From: Coenobita brevimanus
Lineage: Eukaryota > Arthropoda > Malacostraca > Decapoda > Coenobitidae
Length of the DNA stretch: 64,000 bases
Assembly (NCBI GenBank): GCA_032717465.1
Contig: CM064666.1
Coordinates: 4,220,028 to 4,284,027, forward strand
Direction: 5' to 3'
Shown here piece after piece: positions 1 through 13,217 of the stretch; within the stretch, counting starts at the first letter, position 1, and every line of letters begins with the position of its first letter. Made by a program: the position numbers and the translations under genes. Below the pieces are notes generated by a model, which made no database searches, was not told the origin of the DNA, and saw nothing but the letters and a program-made list of their open reading frames with translations.

Positions 1-1655
1 AAAGAAACTGAAGTTTTGGAATAGTCACGCCTCTTTGGGACAGGCTGATTGAGGGCAGACTTTTTTCAGCAAGGAAAAGGATCAGATTGACAGACAAAGG
101 CAAAAGAGTTTACCTAGGCAGGATGTTAGTACAGAAGCATAATTCTTGAGAACAACAGGAGTGACTCCATGAGACCCATATGCTTTGTTATTGTTGAAGC
201 CATTGTGAACAAAAAGTACATCGACTGGAGAAATTTTAATGTCAGTCATGAAAGAGTAAGGGTGGGGGGAGGGGGGGAGATGGAAGAACAGCACCGGATT
301 ATCTAAGGCGGAATTAGAGGAATATCACTGAATAAAGAGTTCTGTCTTTTCAGTAGAAGAAATAGCTACAGATTCATCAGGGCAAAAAAGAGGAGGCAAG
401 GAGGCTAAAGCCAAGGTGTCAGAAAGGTTTTTGCCAAGATACCAGAAGGCGTGGAAAGAATCTGATTTTGGGAGTTCAGAGCATTTAGTAGAAATGAAAT
501 TATTCTTGGCAGAGAGAAGAGCAGACTTACCAGTGTTACGGGAAGAAACATACTGTATAAGAGGTGAGATTCAGTGGTGGGCTGGCACCTGTATACCTTT
601 TGAAGGACTTCTGCTGGACAGCATTGGAACAAACGTGATTTAACCATTTTTTTTCTCATAAATCAGAGGATAAGAGAAAAGAATATACTGCATGCTCTAT
701 GACCAAGAGAATAACCTCGATAATGCGCGAGGCACCCGCAGCCCGCTCTCGGCCATGAAGCAATAATTAATTATTCCAGGGAGAATTAAAGATGTACTTC
801 CTGAGGGCTTCCCAAGCAACAACTCCAAAGTACCACAGTTGCCCTTCATGGGAGAATCCACAGACCTTACTTAAGCAATTACACAGGTTAAGGTGATAAA
901 ACTGTAATCGGAGGAATCTAACAGAGAGGAAAGATTAACAAAGTAAATAACAGGATTATTTGTAAGAAAATGGTCAAGTATGTTGGAACTTTCTCCAATG
1001 CAGTCAGGGATACAGACAGCGTACTGTACAAGCTGCTCTGTATCATTAAAGCCATAAAAGATGTAGGCTTGTTAACCAAGTGGATCACAAAATGGACAGG
1101 AGAGTCGGAGGTGGTGGTGAGGACTGAAAAAAAAAAAAACTTGGACTGAGATTTAAGAGAAAGGAGAAATTTAGAGAAAGTGTTCCGTCTTATCTATCTG
1201 AGAAGTAAGATAATCAAAGACTAATTCATAGTTGGTAGAATTAGGGGATAAAGTAGACAACAAAGATATATTAGGACAGAAAATGACAGAAAATTCAGAT
1301 GATTCAAGTTCTGGAACGGGAGAGCAAGATATGATTTTGTGTACATACACACAACAATAAACCGTGGTTTGGAGTGAGTATAGAGTTGATTTCGGAGAGG
1401 GGTTTATTGTTAATCTTCTCACTCACCTGAATCCCTTTGAAGGAGAGAATGTAAGGTTTAAAGGAAGAGGGGTAGTTTTCAACATAGAGAATATTAGAGG
1501 AAATGCCACGAACACTAGAACTCAATAGAGAGTGAGTCAGGCAGATGTTTTATGCATCTCACTTGGTCGTCACTGATGAGGGGCGGATGGCGAGGGAATT
1601 TATGGCCCCCCACCCCCTACCCCGAGACTCCGAGGCTTGGTGTTGAGATATTAAT
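1..1655 (-). pseudogene. Degenerate Jockey-type LINE copy, cut by window edge
   Basis: The minus strand aligns by eye over its whole length with the better-preserved Jockey copy at 52619-55835. Position 1 corresponds to about 54050 there and position 1640 to about 55660. Short conserved pieces survive, such as the stretch around 82-294 that matches the pre-reverse-transcriptase region (NKAYGS...PVVLKN). The frame is interrupted many times, so no protein is made. In intact relatives this region encodes the end of the APE-type endonuclease and the start of reverse transcriptase, which together copy the RNA into nicked DNA. Recognisable homology stops at nearly the same 5' place as in the other copy, which suggests similar 5' truncation. 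The 3' half lies outside the window. Confidence 0.8.

Positions 1656-2906
<1,251 letters not shown>

Positions 2907-2954
<48 letters not shown>
2907..2954. repeat. (AG)n microsatellite
   Basis: Perfect AG dinucleotide run of about 48 bp. Confidence 0.95.
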
Positions 2955-2957
<3 letters not shown>

Positions 2958-3249
2958 GTGACACAATATGAAATAAAAATCATAATTCCTATCCTTCTCC
3001 TCGATACGCTGAGAACAGACAGCAGTTAGTGTTCATTTACCCCATTCTGTCTTGCCGAGCAGATCCATCAACAGCAGACATGTCATCGCCCATTCAGGTT
3101 CCTCACTTACGGTGAATCGATGTTCCCTCGCGGTGGACAGCGCCTCGCCACAGCGAGACGTGGGGAAGAGGGTGGAGATTTGGTTCTGAATGGACGACGC
3201 ACTTACACTCCCCAGCTAGTTAACAGGGGTACTATAGTAGGTTCCACAT

Positions 3250-3345
3250 CACCCCGTTATATGGGTATATGTTTACCACCCAACGTGGAAATGGTTTCCT
3301 GGTTACAGGAAACCATTAGCCATTTCACTCAGTGTAGATTCACCT
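3250..3345 (-). mobile_element. Probable RTE-1 5'-leader relic
   Basis: The plus strand here resembles the reverse complement of the RTE-1 leader at 47090-47165. Shared features are the paired words around AAATGGTTTCCTGG and CAGGAAACCATT and the TTTACCACC block. Similarity is short and imperfect, so this is a weak call. The flanks 2955-3249 and 3346-3667 hold nothing else I recognise. Confidence 0.45.
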
Positions 3346-3667
3346 CAAGCAGAAAGACAGGTAATTAAATGTGACAGAAAAGATGGGGGAAGTAACATGG
3401 GAGAAGAGCAGACGAAGTAAAAGAATGACCAACGTGAAAAAAAAAGTTGGCAGCACTACAAGCGAGTAGATGATGGGCTCGCCCACCTACAACAAACAGA
3501 CTACAGCGAAGTGATCTGTTGGCAATTGACTGTAGTAATGTGATGACAGGAAGTAGGCAGTATTAAACGATGTAATATTCCCCTCAAAAAGTGTCCATAG
3601 AGCGACAAGGTTAAATGAAAAAAAAAATGTTTATGCTCGGACTTAGGATTGCACTATAGAATAAAAC

Positions 3668-3702
3668 AAGAGATAGATAGGTAGATAGATAGATAGAGAT
3701 AG

Positions 3703-3759
<57 letters not shown>

Positions 3760-3811
3760 CTACGAAACACGCATACACACACAGACTACAGACGCACACA
3801 CATATAGAGCT

Positions 3812-3879
<68 letters not shown>

Positions 3880-3935
3880 ACCTACAAACCTACACACACA
3901 CACACACGCACACACATACACGAACCTACAAATCT

Positions 3936-3993
<58 letters not shown>

Positions 3994-3998
3994 ACATA
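3668..3998. repeat. Compound microsatellite cluster: (GATA)n, (GA)n, (CA)n
   Basis: GATA tetranucleotides run into GA dinucleotides to about 3760. Two long CA runs follow, near 3813-3877 and 3940-3985, separated by an imperfect copy of the same spacer. The Cys-Val and Ser-Leu open frames on the minus strand are translations of this simple sequence. Confidence 0.95.
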
Positions 3999-4389
3999 CG
4001 CACACAGACACAGATATACTCACCCACAGCCATACGCACACGTCGATCAAAGTACTACTTCGTTCCCGCTTTCGTTTGTATTTATGGGAGTATACCATAA
4101 AGGAATATCACGAGCATATGGTTAGAGCTGGTGGTGAGTTGTGTTTGGTGCTTTACTGTAGTGTGGAGGGAAGGGGAAATGGGATGAGTTTATGCGGTCA
4201 GTGTCAGAGGTTAGAGTCAATGTGTGGTTCATTGCAACCATAATGAACAGAATTTAAAGGGAATTAGCCTCAGATATCCTTGAATTAATTTCTGATATGC
4301 CATTTCCTAAACAATGCAGGGATAGTTTCACGCTCCAGTGAGTCTAACAGGCAGGTCACACACCTTACAAAGACAGTAGCTAATATTTT
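3999..4389. other. Non-coding stretch, nothing recognised
   Basis: No protein, RNA gene or shared repeat detected between the microsatellite cluster and the tail of the next RTE-1 copy. Confidence 0.5.
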
Positions 4390-5104
4390 ATCTGTCTATC
4401 TATCTATTGCCAGATGCCATAATCCCGAAAGGGGTGGTCACAAACAAATCGCCTCCATGTCACCCTGTCCCCCGCCATTTCACTGCCCTGCTCCCAGCTC
4501 ACACCCTCCTCTCTCAAATACCTCTCCACTTCATCCCTCCATCTCATCCTTGGCCTCCCCCTTCCTCTTCCCCACCCTCCACCTCACTCACATACATTCT
4601 CATCGTCAGTCTTTCACTCTTCATCCTCTCCACATAGCCAAACTACTTCAGCGTGTTTCTCCCGACATTTCCTATCACATCCACATCCACACCACAACGC
4701 TCCTTCACTTCCTCATTTGTCAGTCTGTCTCTTCATGTGACTCCACATGCTCCTCTCAAATAACTCATTTCCACTGCTCTCGCTCTTGACTTCTGTCCCT
4801 CCAACAAAGTCCAAGCTTCACTTCCATACGTTAGAGTTGATATCGCAATACTGTCATGCAGTAACTTTTCACTTCTATGGTCATTTCCGTTTCTTATCAT
4901 TGCTTTCAAGGAACCAGCAACCTTCCTTCCTTGCTGTACCCTTTCAAGCACTTCACCCTCTAAACTTCCATCCTTACTCATAACACTACTCGAGTACTTA
5001 AACACACTCACATTTTCCATTTCCTCTTCATCCAGCCTCACTGACTTCATTTCTCTCGATGATCATAACTTTACTCTTCCCTACATTCACCTTTAGATTC
5101 TGTT

Positions 5105-5171
<67 letters not shown>

Positions 5172-5545
5172 AACTCTCACCCACCAAGCCTTGCGGCTCC
5201 CCTTTGTCTTCATTTAACTACACAGTATCGTCTGCAGACAACAGTACAGGGAGTTTCCAAACATTGCCTTCTCTCATTAGGGCTGCTTCAACATCCACTG
5301 CCCTACCTTATATCTCTTATATAACCCCATCCATATGCAGATTGAGCAACCATGGAGACATGACACATTCCTGTTTCAATCCATCCTTCAAAAAGAAAAC
5401 TTCACTTAGTTCAATCTCCACACACACTGCAGCCATAGCACCCTCATACATACTGTGCTCTTCACAGCATTCAGCAACTTCCCATCTACTCCATATGTTC
5501 TTAAACTTTCCACAATCCTGTTCTATCCACCCTGTCATATCTATC
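4390..5545 (-). pseudogene. 5'-truncated RTE-1 LINE copy (reverse transcriptase part)
   Basis: On the minus strand, pieces of the RTE-1 reverse transcriptase and C-terminal region appear in order: KVGLKQ-like text (here KDGLKQECVMSPWLLNLHMDGV), then the LKVNVGKSKVM block, then the FKYSSSVMSKDG and YGSEAWTLLEGQKSRARAVEMSYLRG blocks. The 3' end is a GATA-type tail at 4390-4408, as expected for the RTE clade. The copy begins at the DRVDRQGLW region, so the endonuclease is missing (5' truncation). Frameshifts and a long CA/TG expansion (5109-5171) break it. It seems to have inserted into the tetranucleotide tail of the neighbouring RTE-1 copy, since both elements abut at a (CTAT)n tract. Confidence 0.85.
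5109..5171. repeat. (CA)n expansion inside an RTE-1 reading frame
   Basis: On the element's own strand the run is (TG)n. It lies exactly where other RTE-1 copies read GAGTGTGTAAG, and it lengthens a Val-Cys pair in frame. Confidence 0.85.
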
Positions 5546-6866
5546 TATCTATCTATCTATAGCCCGACGCCCTAATCCCGCAAAGGGTGGCCACAGACAA
5601 AACTCCTCCAAGTCGCTCTGTCACCCAGCATTTGACTACCCTCCCCCCAACTCACCCCCCCCTCCCTCATATACCTCTCAACTCCATCCCTCCACCTCAT
5701 CCTCGATCTACCCCCCTCTCTCTCCCTCCCTCCGCCTCACCTACATACACCCTCTTAGTCAGTCGTTCATTCTCCATTCTCTTCACATGCCCAAACCACC
5801 TCAGTGTATTTCTCCTAATCTTCTCAACCACATCCACATCCACCCCACAAATTTCCATCACTTCTTCATTCGTCAACCTGTCCCTCCATGTCACTCCACA
5901 TGCTCCTCTCAAGTAACTCATTTCCACTGCTCTCACTCTTGACTTGTTCCCCTCTTGCAAGGTCCACGCCTCGCTTCCATACATCAGGGTAGGGATCACA
6001 ATACTATCATGCAGTGACTTCTTAACTTCCATACTCACCTCCCTGTTTCTCATCACTACTTTCAGTGAACCAATAACCTTCCTTCCCTGCTGTACCCTTT
6101 CATGCACTTCATCCCCCAAAGTTCCATCCTTACTCATCACACTACCCAAGTACTTGAATGCACTCACATTCTCCATATCCTCACCATCCAACGTCACTGT
6201 ACATTCTGTGACTTCATTCCTCTTAAACACCATAACTTTACTTTTGTTTACATTAACGTTCAGCTTCCTCCTCCTACACACTGTCCCAAATTCAATCACC
6301 AAACCTTGCAACTCCCATTCATCTTCACTCGGCTCTCACCTGAGAGTCCCGGGTTCGATTCCCGGCATATTGGTAATTTCTCTGATGATTTTTCCTGTGT
6401 AAAAATACAGGTTCTCTCTTCATTCACTCAACAATACTGTATCATCAGCAAACAGCAACACCAGAATCTTCCAAATCTCACCCTCATTCATTAGAGCCAC
6501 CCCAACATCCACTGCCCTACCTTGCACCTCCTTTACAACCCCATCCATGTATATATTAAACAGCCATGGAGACATCACACAACCCTGTTTCAGTCCTACA
6601 TTGAGATCAAAGAACTCATATGCTTTCTCCAAATCCATGGAGGTCGCATGCAACGTCTATCCCTTTTCTAGAAACTTCTCCACTAAAGATCTAAGAATGA
6701 ATGTCTGATCTATACAATCTCTTCCCTTCCTAAAACCTCCCTGTTCTTCTCCAACTAATTTCTCTGTTATTTCCCTAACTCTGTCAATAAGTAACCTACC
6801 ATATACTTTTCCGATTACACTTGGAAGACAAATGCTGCTATAATCACCTCACAATTCTTTTTCATC
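5546..6866 (-). pseudogene. RTE-1-like LINE copy, 3' part (interrupted by LTR element)
   Basis: The minus strand carries the 3' half of an RTE-type reverse transcriptase. The largest frame (6311-5697, 204 residues) covers the KVMVFKRNEV, FKYLGSVMSKDG, YGSEAWTLQEG, RGACGVTWRDRLTNEEV and RWFGHVKRMENERL motifs. Those last two are typical of the RTE C-terminus. Upstream, FADDTVLLSE (the catalytic Asp pair) and GLKQGCVMSPWLFNIYMDGVVKEVQGR lie near 6420-6610. The copy differs enough from its neighbour to be a separate subfamily. It ends in a (CTAT)n tail at 5545. It is broken by stops and by a tRNA-derived insertion at 6325-6420. Its upstream continuation resumes at 10956-11525, beyond an inserted LTR element. 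Confidence 0.85.
6325..6420 (+). mobile_element. Short tRNA-derived SINE fragment inside RTE-1
   Basis: About 95 bp absent from other RTE-1 copies. It holds a clear pol III B-box-like word, GGGTTCGATTCCC, at 6351-6363, followed by a body with TTCTCTGATGATTTT and TGTAAAAATAC. Similar words occur in the body of the SINE at 48365-48588. The flanks show a likely imperfect target duplication (TCTTCACT and TCTTCATTCACT). The A box is missing, so it is a 5'-truncated or partial copy. Confidence 0.6.
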
Positions 6867-7397
6867 TGTAAAATATCTTAATACATGATATGCAGCAACA
6901 TACCTAATATAGTCTAGGGGTTAGGTCAATGTCAAACTCAGGGGCCAAAGGAAGTGAAGTTAGCACGTCTCCGGAATGTCTCACACCAGCACAATAGCCC
7001 ACAAACAGCGTATTGTGACCATACACACACATACACACACACAGGCTTCTAGAAGCTTCAACAACAGTATTGTCCACTTGACACGACTCCTGCTAAACGA
7101 GAATGTAGGAATCAAAGATCAGAAAGGGGCTAGCCATAGAACCGGCAGGTAGTGGAGAGAGCAAATAAGAAGAGGGGTCCGACGAGACTTAGTAAATTAA
7201 GTCCCTGTGTAATACATATGCTGCTCAACTTAGACTTTCTTTGAAGATAATAAATCAAGATCAACTCCCTGTATTCATCTTTAACTCCTCCTGCTCTTCG
7301 ATTAAAAAAATAACTTTAACCAAAACTCAAGACTTACATATTTGAAGACTAAAGAGTTACATATATATGAGTGGTGGCCACAGAGTTCTACAAAAGA
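6867..7397 (+). repeat. Left LTR of the 6867-10955 element
   Basis: Begins TGTAAAATATC and ends just before the TGGTGGCAGCG primer-site-like word. Its 3' half contains an AATAAA-like signal near 7250 (GATAATAAATC). Confidence 0.65.
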
Positions 7398-7408
7398 TGG
7401 TGGCAGCG
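7398..7408 (+). promoter_or_regulatory. Candidate tRNA primer-binding site
   Basis: TGGTGGCAGCG directly after the left LTR. The same word follows the unrelated LTR at 17559-17878 and its inverse copy, which supports a primer-site role. Confidence 0.5.
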
Positions 7409-9228
7409 AAAGTACAAACCTCGTCTACGAATCAACAGTGAATTTCTACAAAAGCAGGCAAGACTCTAACCAAGATTAGCATCAGTTCTACAGTGAATTC
7501 ATACAAAATACAAGCTACAAGCCTACGAGCCTACGAGTCTACAAGCCTACGAGCTTATGAGTCTACGAGTGTACAGTTGAGTCTACATTATCAAGATAAA
7601 AAACAAAAATACCTCTTACAACCGACAACTCACAACCAGTTCCTGACAGTATTTTCTCCAACCCCCCCTTCCGTCTCCCCAATCATCACGTTGATGCGGA
7701 GGTGAAGAGGTCACATGACGCCTTGCCAGTAGTGTAACAAAATATTGATACAAACAATCTTCCATTTTCTACGACGAACCAACGAACTACAACCATCTAC
7801 AATCAACTACAAGTAAAAAGTCTATGAGTCGTCTCTATAATCATCTACACGCACCTACAAGTAGCGACATTCTTCATCCCACAACTAGTAAATCACAAGA
7901 AAAAAGGACTGAGAATACATCGAGAAAGAAAAACAAAACAAACAAATGAAAAGCGAGACACGACTCACAACTCACAACCACCTGACCTCACCCTCCTCTC
8001 TCTCCAACTGCCCCCAACCTCCACCGCTGACGCAGGAGTGCGAGAAGGTCAAATCGATGACAGCAAATACCAAGCCCATATTCACAACTCATCTTACTCA
8101 TCTTCACTCAAGTTACTCATCGCTACTCATTTCACCACAGCTACCAGTGTGGGAAGTCAGTGTCACCATGCGTGTTTGCTGAGACGACGCCACGTCAATC
8201 AGCTCGTGTGTGACACCACCACTAACCACCACTCACACCATTTCGACCACGGTAAAAACTAGTGAGTTACAGAGTTACTTCATTTATACAATACACAGTG
8301 ATAGACAAAAAATTTCTGCACAAACATATAAAACGTGCTGTATAGTTACAACATACTGTACGTACACATACCTACTTCAGTTATCTGTATAATTCAGTCA
8401 CTAAATACTTGCACCAATAATAAATATTCTACACTGAATATATTCATTCATTTATTATAGCATTTATTTACTAACAACGAGTGTTACCAATTATACCTAC
8501 ATACAATACGTGTTTCATACTGTACATACAACTAGTCATTATTACATCTACAAAGTAATAAAGAATATATACTATCACAGTTACTCAGTGAGTGATTAAA
8601 AGAACTGTATTAAACATTTATTAATTAAAGCTACCTAGTGGAAACAGACAAATAAAGTCACAAGGAAAAAAAATGGCCAACACAAATGATGTTAGCAAGA
8701 ATGAACATCTTCCACACAATCGTGAAGACAAAGATTTTCACACAGTGCTGACACATATATTGCCCACGATAGGTACAAGTGAACAACAAGTCAGTGTATA
8801 TAGTTAATACTGTATATAGTGTATATATTTTTTTTTATATAAAATAACAAAATATGGGTCTATATATTATCATTTTCAATAATATCTGTGCAATATAAAC
8901 TAAACCTTAAAAAGGGGTCCCAAGAGAATCAGCCAGCAATTATGCAACCTCGGACAACACCAAAAAAGCGCAGACAAACGAAGAAAAACAAACTATAGAA
9001 AATCAATACATACAAAAAAAAAAAAAAAATACAGTAAGATCACATAACAAACAAATGAAAATAGGTGTAAGTGTTAATACAAATGCCAAAATACCACAGA
9101 AACTCCTTCTATAAGTGAAACAAAAAACAAATAGTTGTTCTCCACGAGCCACTGGCAAGGCACATCACTATCCTCGACCGCAGCATGACCGGATCAATGT
9201 CAGGACTGCAGTTACTACAATATTACTG
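7409..9228. other. Non-coding interior of the LTR element
   Basis: AC-rich leader with short direct repeats such as CTACGAGCCTACGAG near 7520-7570. No open frame resembles a known protein. The small frames at 7946-8392 are chance frames in AC-rich DNA. Confidence 0.55.
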
Positions 9229-9950
9229 CAATTACTACAATTATGTAACGACAAACGATTGCATTATGTTACACTTGCTTCAATTATGCAACTACAAACA
9301 ATATGTAACAATTACAATACAGTTATGTACAATACAATTATTATGTAACAATACAATTATGTAACAATTCATCCAATGTTACAATTATGTATTAGTACAG
9401 TATTATTGCAGTTACCACAATATTACTGCAATTACTACAGTTATGTAACGACAAACGATTGCATTATGTTACAGTTGTTACAATTATGTAACTACAAACG
9501 ATATGTAACAATTATGTACAATACAATTATTATTACGTAACAATACAATTATGTAAGAAATCATACAATGTTACAATTATGTATTACTACAATGTTACTG
9601 CAATATTACTGCAGTTACTACAGTCTTACTGAAATTACTACAATTATGTAATGCCAAACGATTGCATTATGTTACAGTTGTTACAATTATGTAACTACAA
9701 ACGATATGTATCAATTACATTACAATTATGTACAATACAATTATTATGTAACAATACAAGTATGTAACAATTCATACAATGTTACAGTTATGTATTACTA
9801 CAATGTTACTCCAATATTACTGCAGTGTTACTAGAATTATGCTACACTTGCCACGGTAATGTGACTACAAATGATATGTAACAGTTACAATACAATTAAT
9901 GTGTAAAAATTCATACAATGTTATTACAATTCTGTATTACCAGACTCATC
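9229..9950. repeat. ~200 bp tandem repeat (minisatellite), about 3.5 units
   Basis: Units start at about 9229, 9429 and 9630, with a partial unit from 9830. Each begins with a variant of GCAATTACTACAATTATG and contains ACGACAAACGATTGCATTATG or a close variant. Within each unit, shorter ATTATGTAAC words are also repeated. It sits upstream of the right LTR. Confidence 0.85.
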
Positions 9951-10313
9951 ACACAAGTTAGGTGAAATATTAGACATTACTAAAGGGATAACTCCACATG
10001 TAATGTAATGACCTTGCAGTATTACCATTGCACAGTTAGGCCTATATGCGTATGCCTGTTATACATACACGTTTTATAATATGTTATACAATATTCTATA
10101 ATCAATTTAACTATAGTGCATTTGTTCAATTATGTATACAATTTGTTTAAAATGTATTATATTTCTAGAATATTATTAGGCCAGGACAATATTATCATGA
10201 ATATTATGTCTATACAGTATTATAATCAATATTATGTATTAATAAATTAGCACAAGTCAATGATGATTGCTGTCAGAGGACCGCCAGTTGGCGTGACCGA
10301 GCGATGTCAGGAC

Positions 10314-10955
10314 TGTAAAATATCTTAATACATAATAACCAGCAACATACATAATATAGTCTAGAAGTTAGGTCAATGTCAAACCTAGGGGCCAAAGGAA
10401 GTGATGTTAGCACCTCTCCAGAATGACTCACACCAGCACAAGACCCCACAAATAGTGCCTCGTGACCATGCACACACATACACACACACACACACAGGCT
10501 TCTAGAAGCTTCAACAACAGTATAGTCCACGTGACACAACCCCTGCTAAATGAGAATGTAGGAATCAGAGCTGAGAAGGGGGCTGGCGATCGTAGGAAAA
10601 GGTTGTACAGAGACAGCGAGAGAGAAGGAGACTGGCAACAGGGTCGAGAGGGTGGCAGAGAAAGATAGAGCGAGACAGGGAGGTAGCTAGCGAGACTCTA
10701 GTTTATACTTCACTTGTGTGTGAGAGACTTAGTTAATCTTTTTGAGACAAATAAAGTTGTACATAGTCCCATACTAATCTTTACCTCTACTGTCATTGCA
10801 TGACAAAAGGGAACGAATAGTATCAACTTACAAAACTACTCACATATAACAACCGCTCGTCCAAGAGTCTAATATATGTATAACTGATCTACAAAAATAG
10901 ATGTATAACTGATCTACAATACACACGACAAGAAGCTACAAAGTTTTTACAAGAT
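10314..10955 (+). repeat. Right LTR of the 6867-10955 element
   Basis: Starts TGTAAAATATC like the left LTR, and shares the CTTCTAGAAGCTTCAACAAC block and the preceding CA run. It has AATAAA at 10749. The end is set by the resumption of RTE-1 sequence and may be off by several bases. Confidence 0.65.
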
Positions 10956-11525
10956 TCCTTTGTACAGGAGAATAATTATACTGACTTCCAATCCTCTGAG
11001 TCTCTACTTTCCTCCCAGGCCAATGTGCACATCTTCCACATCCATTCTGTCTCTCCCCCATGCTTCAGCATTTCACAACACACTTCACCAATTCCTGGGG
11101 CTTTTCCCATTTTGACTTTCTTCATTGCTTCCACAACTTCCACCCTACTAATTTCTTCCTCTCTTCTCACATCCCTTCTTCTCCCAGCCATTCCTCAGCC
11201 ACTTATACCCACATTACTTTCATTCTCTATGTTCAACTGTTCCTTAAAGTGTTCTCTCCATCTGGTCACATTTTCTCCCTTCTCCACAAGTTATCTACCA
11301 TTTTTATGTTTCGCTCCCCGACTAACTTCTTTGATACCCTGTCTAACTCTCTTTACCTCTTTCCAGAATATTTTCTTACATTTCCTCCACTTTATGCTCA
11401 GATTCCTTCCAAATTCCTCATCCACTCTCTTTTAACTCTCTCTTACTAATTTTTTCACCTCTCTCTTCTTCTCTACGTATAACTCTCTTTTCCGTCTCAA
11501 CTTCTTCCTTATAAAAGGTGTCCAT
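10956..11525 (-). pseudogene. RTE-1-like LINE copy, upstream part
   Basis: The minus strand encodes the VEAMKKVKMGKAPGI...EMLKHGGE block and the LAWEESRDSEDWKS block, which precede the reverse-transcriptase core in RTE-1. Reading into 6866 and leftwards continues the same protein, so this is the 5' part of the copy at 5546-6866, separated by the inserted LTR element. Further upstream (to about 11525) KK/ER-rich linker remnants are visible in broken frames. The endonuclease is not present, so the copy is 5'-truncated. Confidence 0.75.
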
Positions 11526-11625
11526 GCTTGTAATACTAAAATCCTAAGGTGTCAGGAGTGATCAGTGGTGACACATAAGACTGCTGGACCCAAGGCAAGG
11601 GGCTGTTAGGTCTATACACATAGTT

Positions 11626-11627
<2 letters not shown>

Positions 11628-11714
<87 letters not shown>
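11628..11714. repeat. (TA)n microsatellite
   Basis: Uninterrupted TA run of about 87 bp. Confidence 0.97.
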
Positions 11715-11718
<4 letters not shown>

Positions 11719-11727
11719 CACACACAA

Positions 11728-12246
11728 GTGCTCATGGGTCCTTCAGACCCTCTCGCACTTGCTCCTGTAGAGGGTTCTCATGCTGCACTCTCACTTTCTC
11801 GTGCTTCGCACTCGTTTCCTTGTGCTTCGTGCACGCGTTGTGATTATTTCAAGTAATCCGAGTCACATTTATGTGCTGTTCTAGTCTAACATTGTCACTA
11901 TCGGCCGTCAAGGCGACATTGAAAGGCCCATGATGGTCCGTTTATGTGCTGTTCTAGTCTAACATTGTCACTTGTTTTTTTTTGCAGCTAACCAATTGAT
12001 CGTGTTATTTGCAGCTTCGGGAATGGAACCCAAGTTGTAAGCACACAAGTCTGAGATATTAACCACTCGGCCACGGCAACCAACCTGGCACCGGGAGCGG
12101 CGTTTTTGGGTCAAAATTTGATCGCTCATTGAATATAGTAAAAGTTTTTCAATCGTGATGGGACCAAGTTTTTCACATCAGCGAATTGTTTGCGATTTTT
12201 GTGCCAATTTTGGTGCAATTTGAATATGTAGTTTCGGCTGCCCATA

Positions 12247-12249
<3 letters not shown>
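11728..12249 (-). mobile_element. tRNA-derived repeat (Ser/Leu-like head)
   Basis: On the minus strand, 12075-11985 reads like a type II tRNA: a GTGGCCGAGTGGTTAA D-arm/A-box region, then CTCAGACTTG, then a B-box-like GGGTTCCATTCCC. A body follows to about 11728, with a 32 bp segment (TTTATGTGCTGTTCTAGTC...) present twice near 11870 and 11940. The head-to-body arrangement and the flanking block 12080-12249 recur at 56871-57340, so this is a dispersed repeat and not a tRNA gene. Confidence 0.65.

Positions 12250-12299
<50 letters not shown>
12250..12299. repeat. (CA)n microsatellite
   Basis: Perfect CA run of 50 bp at the end of the tRNA-derived repeat. The copy at 56871 carries the complementary TG run at the same place. 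Confidence 0.95.
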
Positions 12300-12301
<2 letters not shown>

Positions 12302-13217
12302 TGGAATATCTTTAAAACATACTGACTCCTAGTTTATCTATCTGCTATAGCATTTTCTTCTTCAACCTTGTAAAGATCCGAGTTATGTTCCAGTTCAGTT
12401 GTTGGCCAAGAAGTTAGAAAATATAACTGTTTTATTTGTTGTCCAAGGAGACTCGTACCAACCTCATAAATAGGGTTATTCGAATGTCACGCAACCACGA
12501 CTTAGAATTCAAGTTGTGGGAAATTAAAGCAAACCAAGGATAACAACAAAATGGCTGTTGCTTTGACTTATGACAGTATCAACAACATTTAACATAAATA
12601 TTCAATGTGGAGTGACCTTGTAAAATGCTTACAGTAGATATATTTTTATGACCAACTTTCCATACCATTGATTCAGTGTCTGACAATTTAATAACCCTAA
12701 ATTGTTTGTTTATCTTGTAATATAAGTATCAGTCTGCCATTATTTTTTCACTTTTTCCTTCTTATCTACAGCCTGGTTACAACCCCCTGGAACATTTGTG
12801 TGTGATAACTCTGGTGTCGACCAGTCCAGCCACCCCCATCTCAGATCACACAAACCTTACCAGCATTATGTCTCCAAGTGGCTTGGGGACTTCGTCAACA
12901 CAATTTCCTTGCACATGTAGTTTGCTTATTACACTTTAGTATACTGTTTTATAATAATGATATTTTACTCTTAAGCGATATAAATAACTTAAAGGCGAAT
13001 AATGAGATGTATTATGCCGAAAAAGTTGTTCGGGAAGACGTGTTCGAAGCCACTTACGCCACGTTGAATATGGGCACATAACACACACCCTCGCAGCTAT
13101 TATTTGCGGGCAGAGACAGGTAGACACTCACAGATACATCCAGGCACTGGAAGACTAATCATTTGTCACACTGAGACATCCTTCCTACAGTGAATAACAA
13201 TCTATGGTGGCAGACTA
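12300..13217. other. Non-coding stretch, nothing recognised
   Basis: AT-rich single-copy-looking DNA. The short frames near 12878-13127 show no family motif. Confidence 0.5.

Larger units (their letters stand above)
6867..10955 (+). mobile_element. Non-coding LTR retroelement (~4.1 kb) inserted in an RTE-1 copy
   Basis: Two related direct repeats bound the element: 6867-7397 and 10314-10955. Both start TGTAAAATATCTTAATACAT and share most of their first ~300 bp. A primer-site-like TGGTGGCAGCG follows the left repeat at 7398-7408, as in many gypsy elements. The interior has no long open frame and no recognisable gag or pol, so this resembles a large non-autonomous LTR element. The two LTRs differ strongly in their second halves, so the insertion is old. 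RTE-1 coding sequence on the left (to 6866) and right (from about 10956) is continuous in the RTE protein, which shows the insertion directly. The 3' boundary is approximate. I could not identify a clean target duplication. Confidence 0.7.

Noticed and set aside
9190..9950. Possible CRISPR-like or regularly spaced repeat array
   Set aside because: The repeats are diverged ~200 bp tandem units, without short identical repeats and unique spacers, in an evidently eukaryotic context.
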